In this document: positions 1-6,702 of the stretch, piece after piece | Position numbering within the stretch: position 1 is the first letter of the stretch | Layout: every line of letters begins with the position of its first letter | Source of the DNA: Candidatus Saccharimonadota bacterium | GTDB lineage: Bacteria > Patescibacteriota > Saccharimonadia > Saccharimonadales > JACQNP01 | Reading direction: 5' to 3' | Assembly: GCA_020428005.1 (NCBI GenBank) | Contig: JAGQNP010000008.1 | Span: 1-32,624 of the forward strand | DNA length: 32,624 nt | The notes under the pieces: model-generated | What the model saw: only the letters and a program-made list of their open reading frames with translations | What the model was told of the DNA's origin: nothing | Database searches by the model: none | Translations under genes and position numbers: made by a program

Positions 1-1
1 C

Positions 2-1357
2 ATACTTCGTTTTGAGAAGGATTTTCCAAACACAACTTTAATAAAACTTGAACAGAATTATCGCAGCACGAAGGCAATCTTAGATGCAGCTCATGCAGTA
101 ATAACAAAAAATCAAGATCGATCAGAAAAGAAGCTATGGACGAGCCTTGGTGACGGCAATCCTATCTCTATTCTGGCAGTTGCAAGCGAACGAATCGAGA
201 GCGAAACCATTGCTAGGCGAATAAAATCTGTAGTTGACATTGGTGCTCGTCGATACAGTGACTTCGCAATATTATATCGAACTAATGCTCAGAGTCGTAC
301 TCACGAGGAAGCCCTCATGAGGTTTGGGGTACCTTATCAAATTGTTGGCGGTCAGAAATTTTATGATCGTAAAGAAATCAAAGATATACTTGCCTATCTT
401 CGACTTTTATACCAACCAGCTGACTCTGTTAGTTTCGAAAGAATCGTTAACGTGCCAACTAGAGGTATAGGTGCTAAGACTCTGGAAACTTTTCTTAGTT
501 GGCAAAGAGAATCCGGTATTTCTATTCAACAGGCTCTGGAAGAAGTTGATAACGTTTCATTGCTCTCTCCAAGAGCGAAGAAGAATTTATTTGAATTCGG
601 GGCGCTACTAAGAATGCTTCGCGAACAAATGGATGAAGTTGCATTACCGGTTTTGCTAGATAGTCTTATAAGGAGAATAGAATATATTGAGTTTATTAAT
701 GACGGAACTGTACAGGGCGAGTCGCGGGTAGAAAACGTGAAAGAGCTAATGAGTGTAGCGGTTAGTTACCAAGAGGTCGGTCTTGATGGTTTTTTGGAAG
801 AAATATCACTTGTAAGCGATTTAGATAATGCAAAATTTAGCTCCGACTTAGTTACTCTTATGACAGTTCATTCAGCGAAGGGTCTAGAATTCCCAATTGT
901 GTTTATGACGGGCATGGAAGAAACTATATTTCCACATTCTAGGTCTTTGTATGATCAAAATGAGATGGAAGAGGAAAGAAGATTATGCTACGTTGGCATG
1001 ACAAGGGCAAAAGAAGAATTATTTATGAGTTATGCCTCCAGTCGCATGCTGTATGGGGGTTCTCAACATAATCCGCCATCAAGATTCTTAAGTGACTTTG
1101 ATAATAGCCAGCATATTGGTGATCCTAGTTTTGATTATGTTCAGGATAATTCTAACTTTAATCAGAACTTATCCCCGTCGTTTGAAACCGATGAGCCAAG
1201 ATATATACCAGAAATTTCTGAGGGAGATGGTATTGAGCACGAAGTTTTTGGCAAGGGGACTGTTATGGAAATTGACGGTGAAAATCTGGCTGTTTACTTT
1301 AAAGGCAGGGGTTTAAAAAAATTGAATCTGAGCTTCGCGCCGATTAAGAAAATATGA
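2..1357 (+). CDS. pcrA: ATP-dependent DNA helicase PcrA/UvrD, C-terminal part (5' end outside window)
   Basis: This is the 3' part of a superfamily 1A 3'-5' DNA helicase for nucleotide-excision and replication-linked repair. The frame is open from base 2 with no start, so the N-terminal ATPase half lies upstream. Visible motifs are LEQNYRST (motif IV), LYRTNAQSR, the segment VTLMTVHSAKGLEFP (motif V) and EEERRLCYVGMTRAKEEL (motif VI, with the ATP-contacting Arg). The last ~45 residues hold a small Tudor-like domain (EHEVFGKGTVMEI), typical of PcrA/UvrD and absent from Rep, which favours PcrA. It overlaps the NUDIX gene by ATGA, so the two are translationally coupled. No frameshift is seen. 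Family assignment is secure; PcrA versus UvrD naming is convention. Confidence 0.95.
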   Translation: MLRFEKDFPNTTLIKLEQNYRSTKAILDAAHAVITKNQDRSEKKLWTSLGDGNPISILAVASERIESETIARRIKSVVDIGARRYSDFAILYRTNAQSRTHEEALMRFGVPYQIVGGQKFYDRKEIKDILAYLRLLYQPADSVSFERIVNVPTRGIGAKTLETFLSWQRESGISIQQALEEVDNVSLLSPRAKKNLFEFGALLRMLREQMDEVALPVLLDSLIRRIEYIEFINDGTVQGESRVENVKELMSVAVSYQEVGLDGFLEEISLVSDLDNAKFSSDLVTLMTVHSAKGLEFPIVFMTGMEETIFPHSRSLYDQNEMEEERRLCYVGMTRAKEELFMSYASSRMLYGGSQHNPPSRFLSDFDNSQHIGDPSFDYVQDNSNFNQNLSPSFETDEPRYIPEISEGDGIEHEVFGKGTVMEIDGENLAVYFKGRGLKKLNLSFAPIKKI

Positions 1358-1815
1358 AAGACAAAACAATAGCTCTCGTTGGAAGAATTTTATATTTTCT
1401 AGCTTGGCCAGCACTATATATTTATCTTAAAATTGGAATAAGAACTCGTGTAATTGTATCTCACAACGACAGAGTATTAGTAGTTAAGAATTTGATAGGT
1501 GATGGTAAATGGTCATTGCCTGGAGGCGGAGTTCATAAAGGTGAAGATTCAAGGGTTGGAGCATGTAGAGAACTATTGGAGGAAACAGGCATAACTATTG
1601 AACCATCACAATTAGAGATGATTGGGCAAGCAAGTGCAAATTTATCTGGATTAAAGTTTACCTATGATCAGTATTTCGTAGAACTTAGACAAAAACCTGA
1701 GATTAAAAAACAAGCGCTGGAATTAACCGGAATTGCTTGGGTCAAACTTGAATCATTGAACCCAGGCAATTCACAGCCAGATGTTATCGAAACTTTGAGA
1801 GCTTGGAAGCACTAA
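1354..1815 (+). CDS. NUDIX hydrolase
   Basis: A 153-residue hydrolase of nucleoside-diphosphate-linked substrates. The Nudix box is complete at about residues 58-80: Gly, five residues, Glu65-type acid, then RELLEETGI, so the Mg2+-binding REXXEE core is intact. Residues 6-28 are strongly hydrophobic (ALVGRILYFLAWPALYIYL), suggesting membrane association, which is unusual for a plain house-cleaning NUDIX. The substrate cannot be read from the sequence. Start ATG overlaps the helicase stop by four bases, so it is probably the last gene of that transcription unit. Possible roles are removal of oxidised nucleotides or of a membrane-linked diphosphate; neither is proven. Confidence 0.9.
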   Translation: MKDKTIALVGRILYFLAWPALYIYLKIGIRTRVIVSHNDRVLVVKNLIGDGKWSLPGGGVHKGEDSRVGACRELLEETGITIEPSQLEMIGQASANLSGLKFTYDQYFVELRQKPEIKKQALELTGIAWVKLESLNPGNSQPDVIETLRAWKH

Positions 1816-1837
1816 ATTACATTTGATACAATGTAAT
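1816..1837. promoter_or_regulatory. Inverted repeat between NUDIX and wall-enzyme genes
   Basis: ATTACATT and AATGTAAT form a perfect 8-bp inverted repeat around a six-base centre (TGATAC), starting right at the NUDIX stop codon. No T-run follows, so it is a poor terminator. It lies in the likely promoter zone of the next gene and could be an operator. Function unknown. Confidence 0.4.
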
Positions 1838-1893
1838 AACTCTTTGTGGTTCCTGTTTTGTAATTGAATGTATCAATAAAGAGCAAATTTTCA

Positions 1894-3228
1894 ATGAGTA
1901 ATACTAATAATTCGAAAAAAGTTTTTGACATCTCTAGGCCAACTATAAAAGGTCCTAAGGTAACTAATACAAAAAAGCCAAAAAAAGTTATTAAAAGTAC
2001 AAAGTTAAAACCCCATCAACACCCATTTATTATTCCAGTTATTACCTTTTTGGTGCTTTTTTTTATTTCTATTGTCGGATTTATTATGACCAATGGACAG
2101 ACTATTGGGCCAGATGATTCGCATGTAGTTCGGATTTCTATTGAAGGTGAATCAAAAACAGTTCCCACAAGAGCGAAGAATGTTAAAGATTTCTTAGACA
2201 GAGCCAATATCGAGATAAATGAAGGTGATGTTGTTGAACCAGAATTAAATTCAGAAATCAATGATGACGATTTTAGGGTTAATGTTTATAAGGCGCGTCC
2301 AGTTACGATTATTGACGGTGATAATCGTACACAAACTCTAAGTGCCGCAAAGACGCCACGAAGTGTTGCTCAACAAGCGGGTATTGAAGTCTACCCTGAA
2401 GATAGTGTTGAGGTTATATCACCTTCTCAAGAAATACTTAAAGATGGTGTTATTGGTGAGAAGGTGGTAGTTGATCGTGCGACACTTGCACATCTAAATC
2501 TTTATGGAACTCAGGTTAGTTTGCGGACACGTGCCAAAAACGTTGGTGAATTACTAAAAGAAAAGAATATAAATATTGGCGAAGGTGATACTGTTCAACC
2601 GAATAGTGATACTCCTATTTCTGCTGATGTTCAAATTTTTGTGACTCGTGTAGGAACTCAATTAACGACAGTTGAAGAAGAAATTGCTATGCCCGTCGAG
2701 ACAGTCGAGGATCCATCACTTACTTTTGGAGCAATTGCCATAAGGCAAAAGGGAAGTCCAGGAAAGAAGGTTGTTACCTATCAAATCGAAACACAAAACG
2801 GTCAGGAAGTTAGTCGCAAGGTAATTCAAGAAGTGGTTGCAGTTCAACCAGTAAAACAGATTGAAGCTAGAGGAAAGGCTTACACCGTTCCTGATGATAA
2901 GAGTAGTTTATTAACAGCGGCTGGGATTTCACTTGGAGATTACCCATATGTAAATCACATTATAAGCAGTGAATCAGGATGGTGTGCAACAAAATGGCAA
3001 GGTCAGGTTGGATATTGCCCTGGCTATTATTCTGAGATTCATTCACCTTCAAGCGGATACGGCTATGGTTTATGCCAGGCAACCCCTGCTGGTAAAATGG
3101 CGTCGGCGGGAGCAGACTGGGCTACGAATCCTGTAACACAACTCAGATGGTGTTCTGGTTATGCAGTTGGTCGCTATGGTAGCTGGGAGGCTGCGTATAA
3201 TTTTTGGTCAGCTAATCATTGGTGGTGA
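1894..3228 (+). CDS. Secreted/anchored DUF348-G5-lysozyme-like wall enzyme (YabE/Rpf-type)
   Basis: A probable peptidoglycan hydrolase exposed outside the membrane. Order of parts (numbered from the ATG at 1894): a basic cytoplasmic tail, one TM helix at about 44-67, three DUF348 repeats at about 78-254 (TVPTRAKNVKDFL, and again SLRTRAKNVGELL), a G5 domain at about 258-328, and a C-terminal lysozyme-like domain at about 349-444. The candidate catalytic Glu360 is in SSESGW, and the end (KMASAGADW, ending HWW) resembles Apf/Rpf-type transglycosylases. Four Cys lie in the last domain. A TTG start at 1864 in the same frame is possible, but the ATG has the more ordinary context, with weak GAG upstream. 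It ends one base before rsmA, the same neighbour as yabE in Bacillus and rpfB in Actinobacteria. Confidence 0.88.
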   Translation: MSNTNNSKKVFDISRPTIKGPKVTNTKKPKKVIKSTKLKPHQHPFIIPVITFLVLFFISIVGFIMTNGQTIGPDDSHVVRISIEGESKTVPTRAKNVKDFLDRANIEINEGDVVEPELNSEINDDDFRVNVYKARPVTIIDGDNRTQTLSAAKTPRSVAQQAGIEVYPEDSVEVISPSQEILKDGVIGEKVVVDRATLAHLNLYGTQVSLRTRAKNVGELLKEKNINIGEGDTVQPNSDTPISADVQIFVTRVGTQLTTVEEEIAMPVETVEDPSLTFGAIAIRQKGSPGKKVVTYQIETQNGQEVSRKVIQEVVAVQPVKQIEARGKAYTVPDDKSSLLTAAGISLGDYPYVNHIISSESGWCATKWQGQVGYCPGYYSEIHSPSSGYGYGLCQATPAGKMASAGADWATNPVTQLRWCSGYAVGRYGSWEAAYNFWSANHWW

Positions 3229-3229
3229 T

Positions 3230-4030
3230 ATGAGCGATGTAATTGCAAAAAAGTCATTAGGACAGCATTGGTTAAATGATCTATCAGCACTTGATGCAAT
3301 TTGTGATGAAGCAGATTTGCGTGAGTCAGACACAGTACTGGAAATTGGTCCTGGCAAAGGTAGTCTTACTAGCGTGATAATGAGTAAGGGATGTGACGTT
3401 TTTGCAATTGAAGTCGATGAGGATGCCATTAAATATTTACATAAGATATTTGCAAGACAATGGGACGTAAACTTACATGTTGAAAAATCTGACATTAGAT
3501 CCTTTGATTTTCGACGGCTTCCAAAAGATTATAAAATTGTTGCCAATATTCCCTATTACTTGACTAGTCATCTAATACAGTTAATTAGCGAATCGAAAAA
3601 TCCGCCAAAATTAGCCGTTCTATTGGTTCAGAAAGAGGTTGCTGATAGAGTTTGCGCTGAGCCTGGAGATATGTCTATCTTGTCACTAACTTCGCAATTT
3701 TTCTGGGAAGTCAAAAAGGGTAGAATTGTTGGTGCGGAATTGTTTGATCCACCTCCAAAAGTTGATTCACAAGTACTTGTTTTAAATAGGAGAAAAGAAC
3801 TGGCTTACGATGTCGATACAAAAAAATTCTTTCGAATTATCAAGTGTGGATTCTCCTCTAAGCGAAAGACACTGCTAAATTCGCTTAGCGGGGGACTGCG
3901 TATTGGTAAAAAAGAAACAGAATCTATTATTTCTGAATCCAACATTGATCCAAATTCTAGACCTCAAGAACTATCTTTAGATGACTGGAGCAGATTATAT
4001 ATATCAGTATCAAATTCCAAAATTTTATAG
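3230..4030 (+). CDS. rsmA: 16S rRNA (adenine1518/1519-N6)-dimethyltransferase RsmA/KsgA
   Basis: Dimethylates two adjacent adenines in helix 45 of 16S rRNA during 30S assembly. Motifs: KKSLGQHWLND at the N terminus, the SAM-binding EIGPGKGS (residues 38-45), the catalytic NIPYYL (106-111) and the C-terminal FDPPPKVDSQVLVL. Length is 266 residues, normal for the family. The start ATG at 3230 has GGTGG just upstream and sits one base after the wall-enzyme stop. A longer reading to 3161 would run into that gene and add non-homologous residues. Coupled translation with the upstream gene is likely. Confidence 0.97.
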   Translation: MSDVIAKKSLGQHWLNDLSALDAICDEADLRESDTVLEIGPGKGSLTSVIMSKGCDVFAIEVDEDAIKYLHKIFARQWDVNLHVEKSDIRSFDFRRLPKDYKIVANIPYYLTSHLIQLISESKNPPKLAVLLVQKEVADRVCAEPGDMSILSLTSQFFWEVKKGRIVGAELFDPPPKVDSQVLVLNRRKELAYDVDTKKFFRIIKCGFSSKRKTLLNSLSGGLRIGKKETESIISESNIDPNSRPQELSLDDWSRLYISVSNSKIL

Positions 4031-4047
4031 CACTTCCCTGTCAATAC

Positions 4048-4076
4048 TTGATAGGTTAACTATTAACATGTAAACT
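4048..4076 (+). promoter_or_regulatory. marR-type gene promoter with internal palindrome
   Basis: TTGATA (4048-4053), 17-base spacer, TAAACT (4071-4076). The start ATG is six bases after the -10 box, so transcription should begin at the ATG (leaderless). The spacer contains GTTAA-CTA-TTAAC (4055-4067), a likely operator for autoregulation by the encoded MarR protein. Confidence 0.6.
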
Positions 4077-4082
4077 ATTTTT

Positions 4083-4511
4083 ATGAAATACACACAAGAC
4101 TCTATTGGCTTTTCTTTTCAGAGCGTATCATCTATGCTTGCCCGTCACTCTGACAATGTTTTACAAGCAAATTTAAATCTTAGCTATTCTCAATACAAAG
4201 TAATGACAGTGCTAAGTAATATTTTGTCAGCAAAACAAGTGGATATTGCAGAACATCTTAGCCAAACAGAGGCTAGTATCAGTCGTCAAATAAAGCAAAT
4301 GCAACACGAAAAACTGATTGAAGTTAAAGTCAATCCTGCCAATCGGCGTGAACATTTAGTGTCAATGACAGCTAAAGGTTCAAGGATTTATAGTAAGGCC
4401 ACGGATTTGCTTAACAGAGTATATTGGCCGGTATTCAGGAATCTTAATGACAGTGAGTTAAGGAATATGCAAAACTCACTACAAATATTATCTAATTATT
4501 TATCAAAATAA
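4083..4511 (+). CDS. MarR-family transcriptional regulator
   Basis: A 142-residue winged-helix repressor-type protein. The recognition region reads QVDIAEHLSQTEASISRQIKQM, followed by wing-like VKVNPANRREHLVSMTAKG, which matches the MarR pattern (variable sensor helices at both ends, a DR-like NRREH turn in the wing). MarR proteins act as dimers on short palindromes and release DNA when they bind a ligand or are oxidised. There is no Shine-Dalgarno; the promoter places the RNA 5' end on the ATG. A strong terminator follows directly, so it is a single-gene unit. The ligand and targets are unknown; the promoter palindrome suggests self-control. Confidence 0.92.
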   Translation: MKYTQDSIGFSFQSVSSMLARHSDNVLQANLNLSYSQYKVMTVLSNILSAKQVDIAEHLSQTEASISRQIKQMQHEKLIEVKVNPANRREHLVSMTAKGSRIYSKATDLLNRVYWPVFRNLNDSELRNMQNSLQILSNYLSK

Positions 4512-4545
4512 AAAAACAGCCAGTTTTATCTGGCTGTTTTTATTG
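4512..4545. terminator. Bidirectional intrinsic terminator
   Basis: AAAACAGCCAG and CTGGCTGTTTT pair around a TTTTAT loop, with an A-run on one side and a T-run on the other. It can end both the MarR gene (+) and the convergent RRM gene (-). Confidence 0.92.
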
Positions 4546-4556
4546 TAACAATATTA

Positions 4557-4814
4557 CTATCTGTCTTCTTTAGGACGAGCTTCGTTGACAGTTATTGGAC
4601 GACCATCAAGCTCTTTGCCGTTTAGTTCGTCAATAGCCTTTTTAGCTTCTTCGTCACTACTCATTTCTACAAAACCAAATCCTTTTGATCGACCAGAATC
4701 ACGATCTGTGATTACCTTTGCAGATACAACAGTACCTACAGTGCCGAAGAAATCAGCTAGGTCGTCATCCTTAACGCCCCATGATAGTGATCCTACGAAT
4801 AAATTAGTTGCCAT
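4557..4814 (-). CDS. Small RRM RNA-binding protein
   Basis: An 85-residue protein that is essentially one RNA-recognition motif. RNP2 is NLFVGSL (residues 3-9) and RNP1 is KGFGFVEM, both with the RNA-stacking aromatics. The tail (VNEARPKEDR) is short and lacks the glycine-rich end of cyanobacterial cold-induced Rbp proteins. It probably acts as an RNA chaperone. A good GGAG lies eight bases before the ATG. The ~160-base stretch upstream holds a possible switch: CTCC, 11 bases before that GGAG, could pair with it, and another GGAG further upstream could compete. That structure is weak and only suggested. Confidence 0.95.
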   Translation of the reverse strand: MATNLFVGSLSWGVKDDDLADFFGTVGTVVSAKVITDRDSGRSKGFGFVEMSSDEEAKKAIDELNGKELDGRPITVNEARPKEDR

Positions 4815-4978
4815 TAATATTATCTCCTTTTCGCACTTGGAGGTAATCTGGCAATGCAGTTAGCTGCTCCTCTGTTCGCGCACTATTACTATTAACTAGA
4901 TTTCACAAAAATGTTACTTTTAGCAGCTTCTCTAGATTAAGGGTAATATTAACACATAACTTTACAAAAAGCTAGTAG

Positions 4979-5410
4979 TTATTTATTTGATTTGCTACTG
5001 ATAGTAATTTTCTTTGGTTTAGGTAGTTCTTTTAGTGGAACTACTACCTTTAGGACACCACCGTCTACGTGTGCTTTAATCTTGTCTGAATTAGCAAGTT
5101 GTGGCAATCGAACACTTCTATAAAAACTACTAGAACTTTCGCGTACAACATACTTCTTTTTCTTATCTTCTTCTTTCTCGTGCTTTTCGGCTTGGATTAC
5201 GAGTGTTCCATCATCAACGTGTACATCTATGTCTTTGTCCTCGAAGTTTGGCAGGTGTGCTTCGATAATCAGCTCTTTGTCATCTTTCGTGTAGACATCA
5301 GTAGTTGGCATGTCCACCTTACTAAAGGGTGTCATCCAATCATCATTGAAAAATTGCTTTTGCAGTGATATCAAATCTGCAAAAGGATCATATTTTGTTA
5401 GTTTGCTCAT
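4979..5410 (-). CDS. Small heat-shock protein (Hsp20/alpha-crystallin)
   Basis: A 143-residue ATP-independent holdase that binds unfolding proteins. The alpha-crystallin domain spans about residues 35-135, with LIIEAHLPNFEDKDIDVHV at the start, the lysine-rich central loop (KHEKEEDKKKKY), and the dimer/oligomer signature DGGVLKVVVPL near the end. The short C-terminal tail carries the ITISSK segment where the IXI-type anchor would lie. AGGAGG sits just before the ATG. Its promoter is covered by a perfect CIRCE element, so HrcA control is very likely; this is unusual for an sHSP gene, since CIRCE more often controls groEL or dnaK. Confidence 0.95.
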   Translation of the reverse strand: MSKLTKYDPFADLISLQKQFFNDDWMTPFSKVDMPTTDVYTKDDKELIIEAHLPNFEDKDIDVHVDDGTLVIQAEKHEKEEDKKKKYVVRESSSSFYRSVRLPQLANSDKIKAHVDGGVLKVVVPLKELPKPKKITISSKSNK

Positions 5411-5452
5411 AGCTTTGTCCTCCTACTTTATTATTGATTTGATTTGTTATTG

Positions 5453-5475
5453 AGGGTGATTATGATCATTACCCT
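5453..5475 (-). promoter_or_regulatory. 5'-terminal hairpin in hsp20 leader
   Basis: An imperfect 23-base palindrome (AGGGT...ACCCT outer arms) lies exactly where transcription from the hsp20 promoter should start (about 5475). The mRNA would begin with a stem-loop, an arrangement known to protect RNA 5' ends from decay. A thermosensor or second operator is also possible. Confidence 0.4.
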
Positions 5476-5481
5476 ACCTAC

Positions 5482-5519
5482 ATGATAAAAAATTAGCACT
5501 CTCATGTCAAGAGTGCTAA
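5482..5519 (-). promoter_or_regulatory. hsp20 promoter with CIRCE operator (HrcA site)
   Basis: Plus-strand bases 5493-5519 read TTAGCACTC-N9-GAGTGCTAA, the full CIRCE consensus without a mismatch. On the minus strand, TTGACA (5505-5510) and TATCAT (5482-5487) are 17 bases apart, and the -35 box lies inside CIRCE, so bound HrcA would block RNA polymerase. metK on the other side has its own start downstream of the site. Confidence 0.93.
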
Positions 5520-5521
5520 TT

Positions 5522-5549
5522 TTGATTATTCTTATAAGTTTGGTACACT
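5522..5549 (+). promoter_or_regulatory. Candidate metK promoter
   Basis: TTGATT (5522-5527), 16-base spacer, TACACT (5544-5549), giving a start near 5556, just upstream of the riboswitch. Both hexamers are weak matches. Confidence 0.4.
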
Positions 5550-5567
5550 TTATTGGCACATTAAATT

Positions 5568-5721
5568 AATAAGTATCAAGAGTGCAGTGAGAGAACTAGC
5601 TCTGCGACCTGCCAGCAACCATCGTAAATACGAAAGGTGCTCCCTCTAGCCCGCATAGGGAAAGATATATAGGTTAAACTCCTTTTATTTTCCTTGCGAG
5701 ACAGGGAAGATACGAAAGGAG
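5568..5721 (+). promoter_or_regulatory. SAM riboswitch (SAM-I/SAM-IV clan) with SD-sequestering platform
   Basis: The metK leader has the S-box landmarks in order: ATCAAGAGTG (5575-5584), TGCCAGCAACC (to 5620), AAAGGTGCTCC (from 5633), and a closing GATA (5664-5667) that can pair back to TATC (5574-5577). The expression platform is translational: CTCCTTT (5679-5685) pairs with AAAGGAG (5715-5721), the Shine-Dalgarno of metK, above an inner stem TTCCTTG/CAGGGAA. With SAM bound, metK translation should fall. Subtype (SAM-I, SAM-IV or the I/IV variant) needs a covariance-model search. Confidence 0.88.
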
Positions 5722-5728
5722 ATTTTTT

Positions 5729-6697
5729 ATGTCAAAATTTAGAACTGCCGAGAGTGTTTCACCAAAACATCCCGACAAATTGTGTGACCAAATATCCGAT
5801 GCCATTTTGGACGCATATTTGGCTAAGGACCCACTTTCTCGCGTAGCGGTTGAGGCTGTTGGCGGACACGGGAAGGTTTTTGTTGTTGGTGAGGTTACCT
5901 CAAAAGCAAAGGTAGATGTTGCACCGATTGTTAAGCGGCTGTGTGGCAATGTTGAGCTTGAGACACGAATTGTAGCTCAGAGCCCCGAGATTGCTCAAGG
6001 TGTTGACACTGGTGGTGCCGGTGATCAGGGAATAATGGTTGGGTATGCGTGTAGTGAAACCCCCGAATTCTTGCCATTGGAGACAATATTGGCTAGGAAA
6101 TCAAATCAGTTTTTGTATGAGAAGTTCCCTTTTGATGGCAAAACTCAAATTACTTTGGAGAATGGCAAAATTATTGCGGCTGTGGCAAGTTTTCAGCATG
6201 CTTTAACGGACGACCTAAGGGAATCATTACAGGAGTGGCTCGAAACACAAAAAATAGCTCCTGTTTCTAAAGAGGTAAAATTGCACATCAATCCATGTGG
6301 CGATTGGGAGCAGGGTGGTTTTGATGCCGATACTGGTTTGACTGGCAGAAAGTTGGTCGTAGATAATTATGGCCCACGCATACCTATAGGTGGTGGTTGC
6401 TTTAGCGGCAAAGATCCAAGCAAGGTTGACCGTTCGGCTGCATACATGGCCCGTCATGTTGCGGTACATTATCTTAAGAAAAATAAATCCAAAGAGGTTT
6501 TTTGTTACCTTGCATATGCTATTGGTACTGCTGAACCTGTTGAGGCCACAGTTATTATTGATGGTAAACAAGAGCAGGTTAAAGGTTTTGACCTAACTCC
6601 TAACGGTATTATTAAAGCCTTAGATTTGCGTAAACCACAGTACGAACAAACGGCTCAATATGGGCATTTTGGTAACAATTTTGCTTGGGATAAATAA
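5729..6697 (+). CDS. metK: S-adenosylmethionine synthetase (compact form)
   Basis: Makes SAM from methionine and ATP, releasing phosphate and pyrophosphate. Key elements are present: SPKHPDKLCDQISDA (catalytic His and metal Asp), GAGDQGIMVGYA, and GGGCFSGKDPSKVDRSAAY (the P-loop with Lys residues). It has 322 residues, well below the 380-400 usual for bacterial MetK; the shortening is inside the sequence since both ends match. GGAG lies ahead of the ATG and is the part controlled by the riboswitch. It converges with the TPM gene after only five bases. A working enzyme is expected. Confidence 0.96.
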   Translation: MSKFRTAESVSPKHPDKLCDQISDAILDAYLAKDPLSRVAVEAVGGHGKVFVVGEVTSKAKVDVAPIVKRLCGNVELETRIVAQSPEIAQGVDTGGAGDQGIMVGYACSETPEFLPLETILARKSNQFLYEKFPFDGKTQITLENGKIIAAVASFQHALTDDLRESLQEWLETQKIAPVSKEVKLHINPCGDWEQGGFDADTGLTGRKLVVDNYGPRIPIGGGCFSGKDPSKVDRSAAYMARHVAVHYLKKNKSKEVFCYLAYAIGTAEPVEATVIIDGKQEQVKGFDLTPNGIIKALDLRKPQYEQTAQYGHFGNNFAWDK

Positions 6698-6702
6698 GGT
6701 TA

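Noticed and set aside
3161-3229. Longer N terminus for RsmA
   Set aside because: The extra 23 residues overlap the wall-enzyme gene and do not resemble the family; the ATG at 3230 has a Shine-Dalgarno and starts the known N-terminal sequence.
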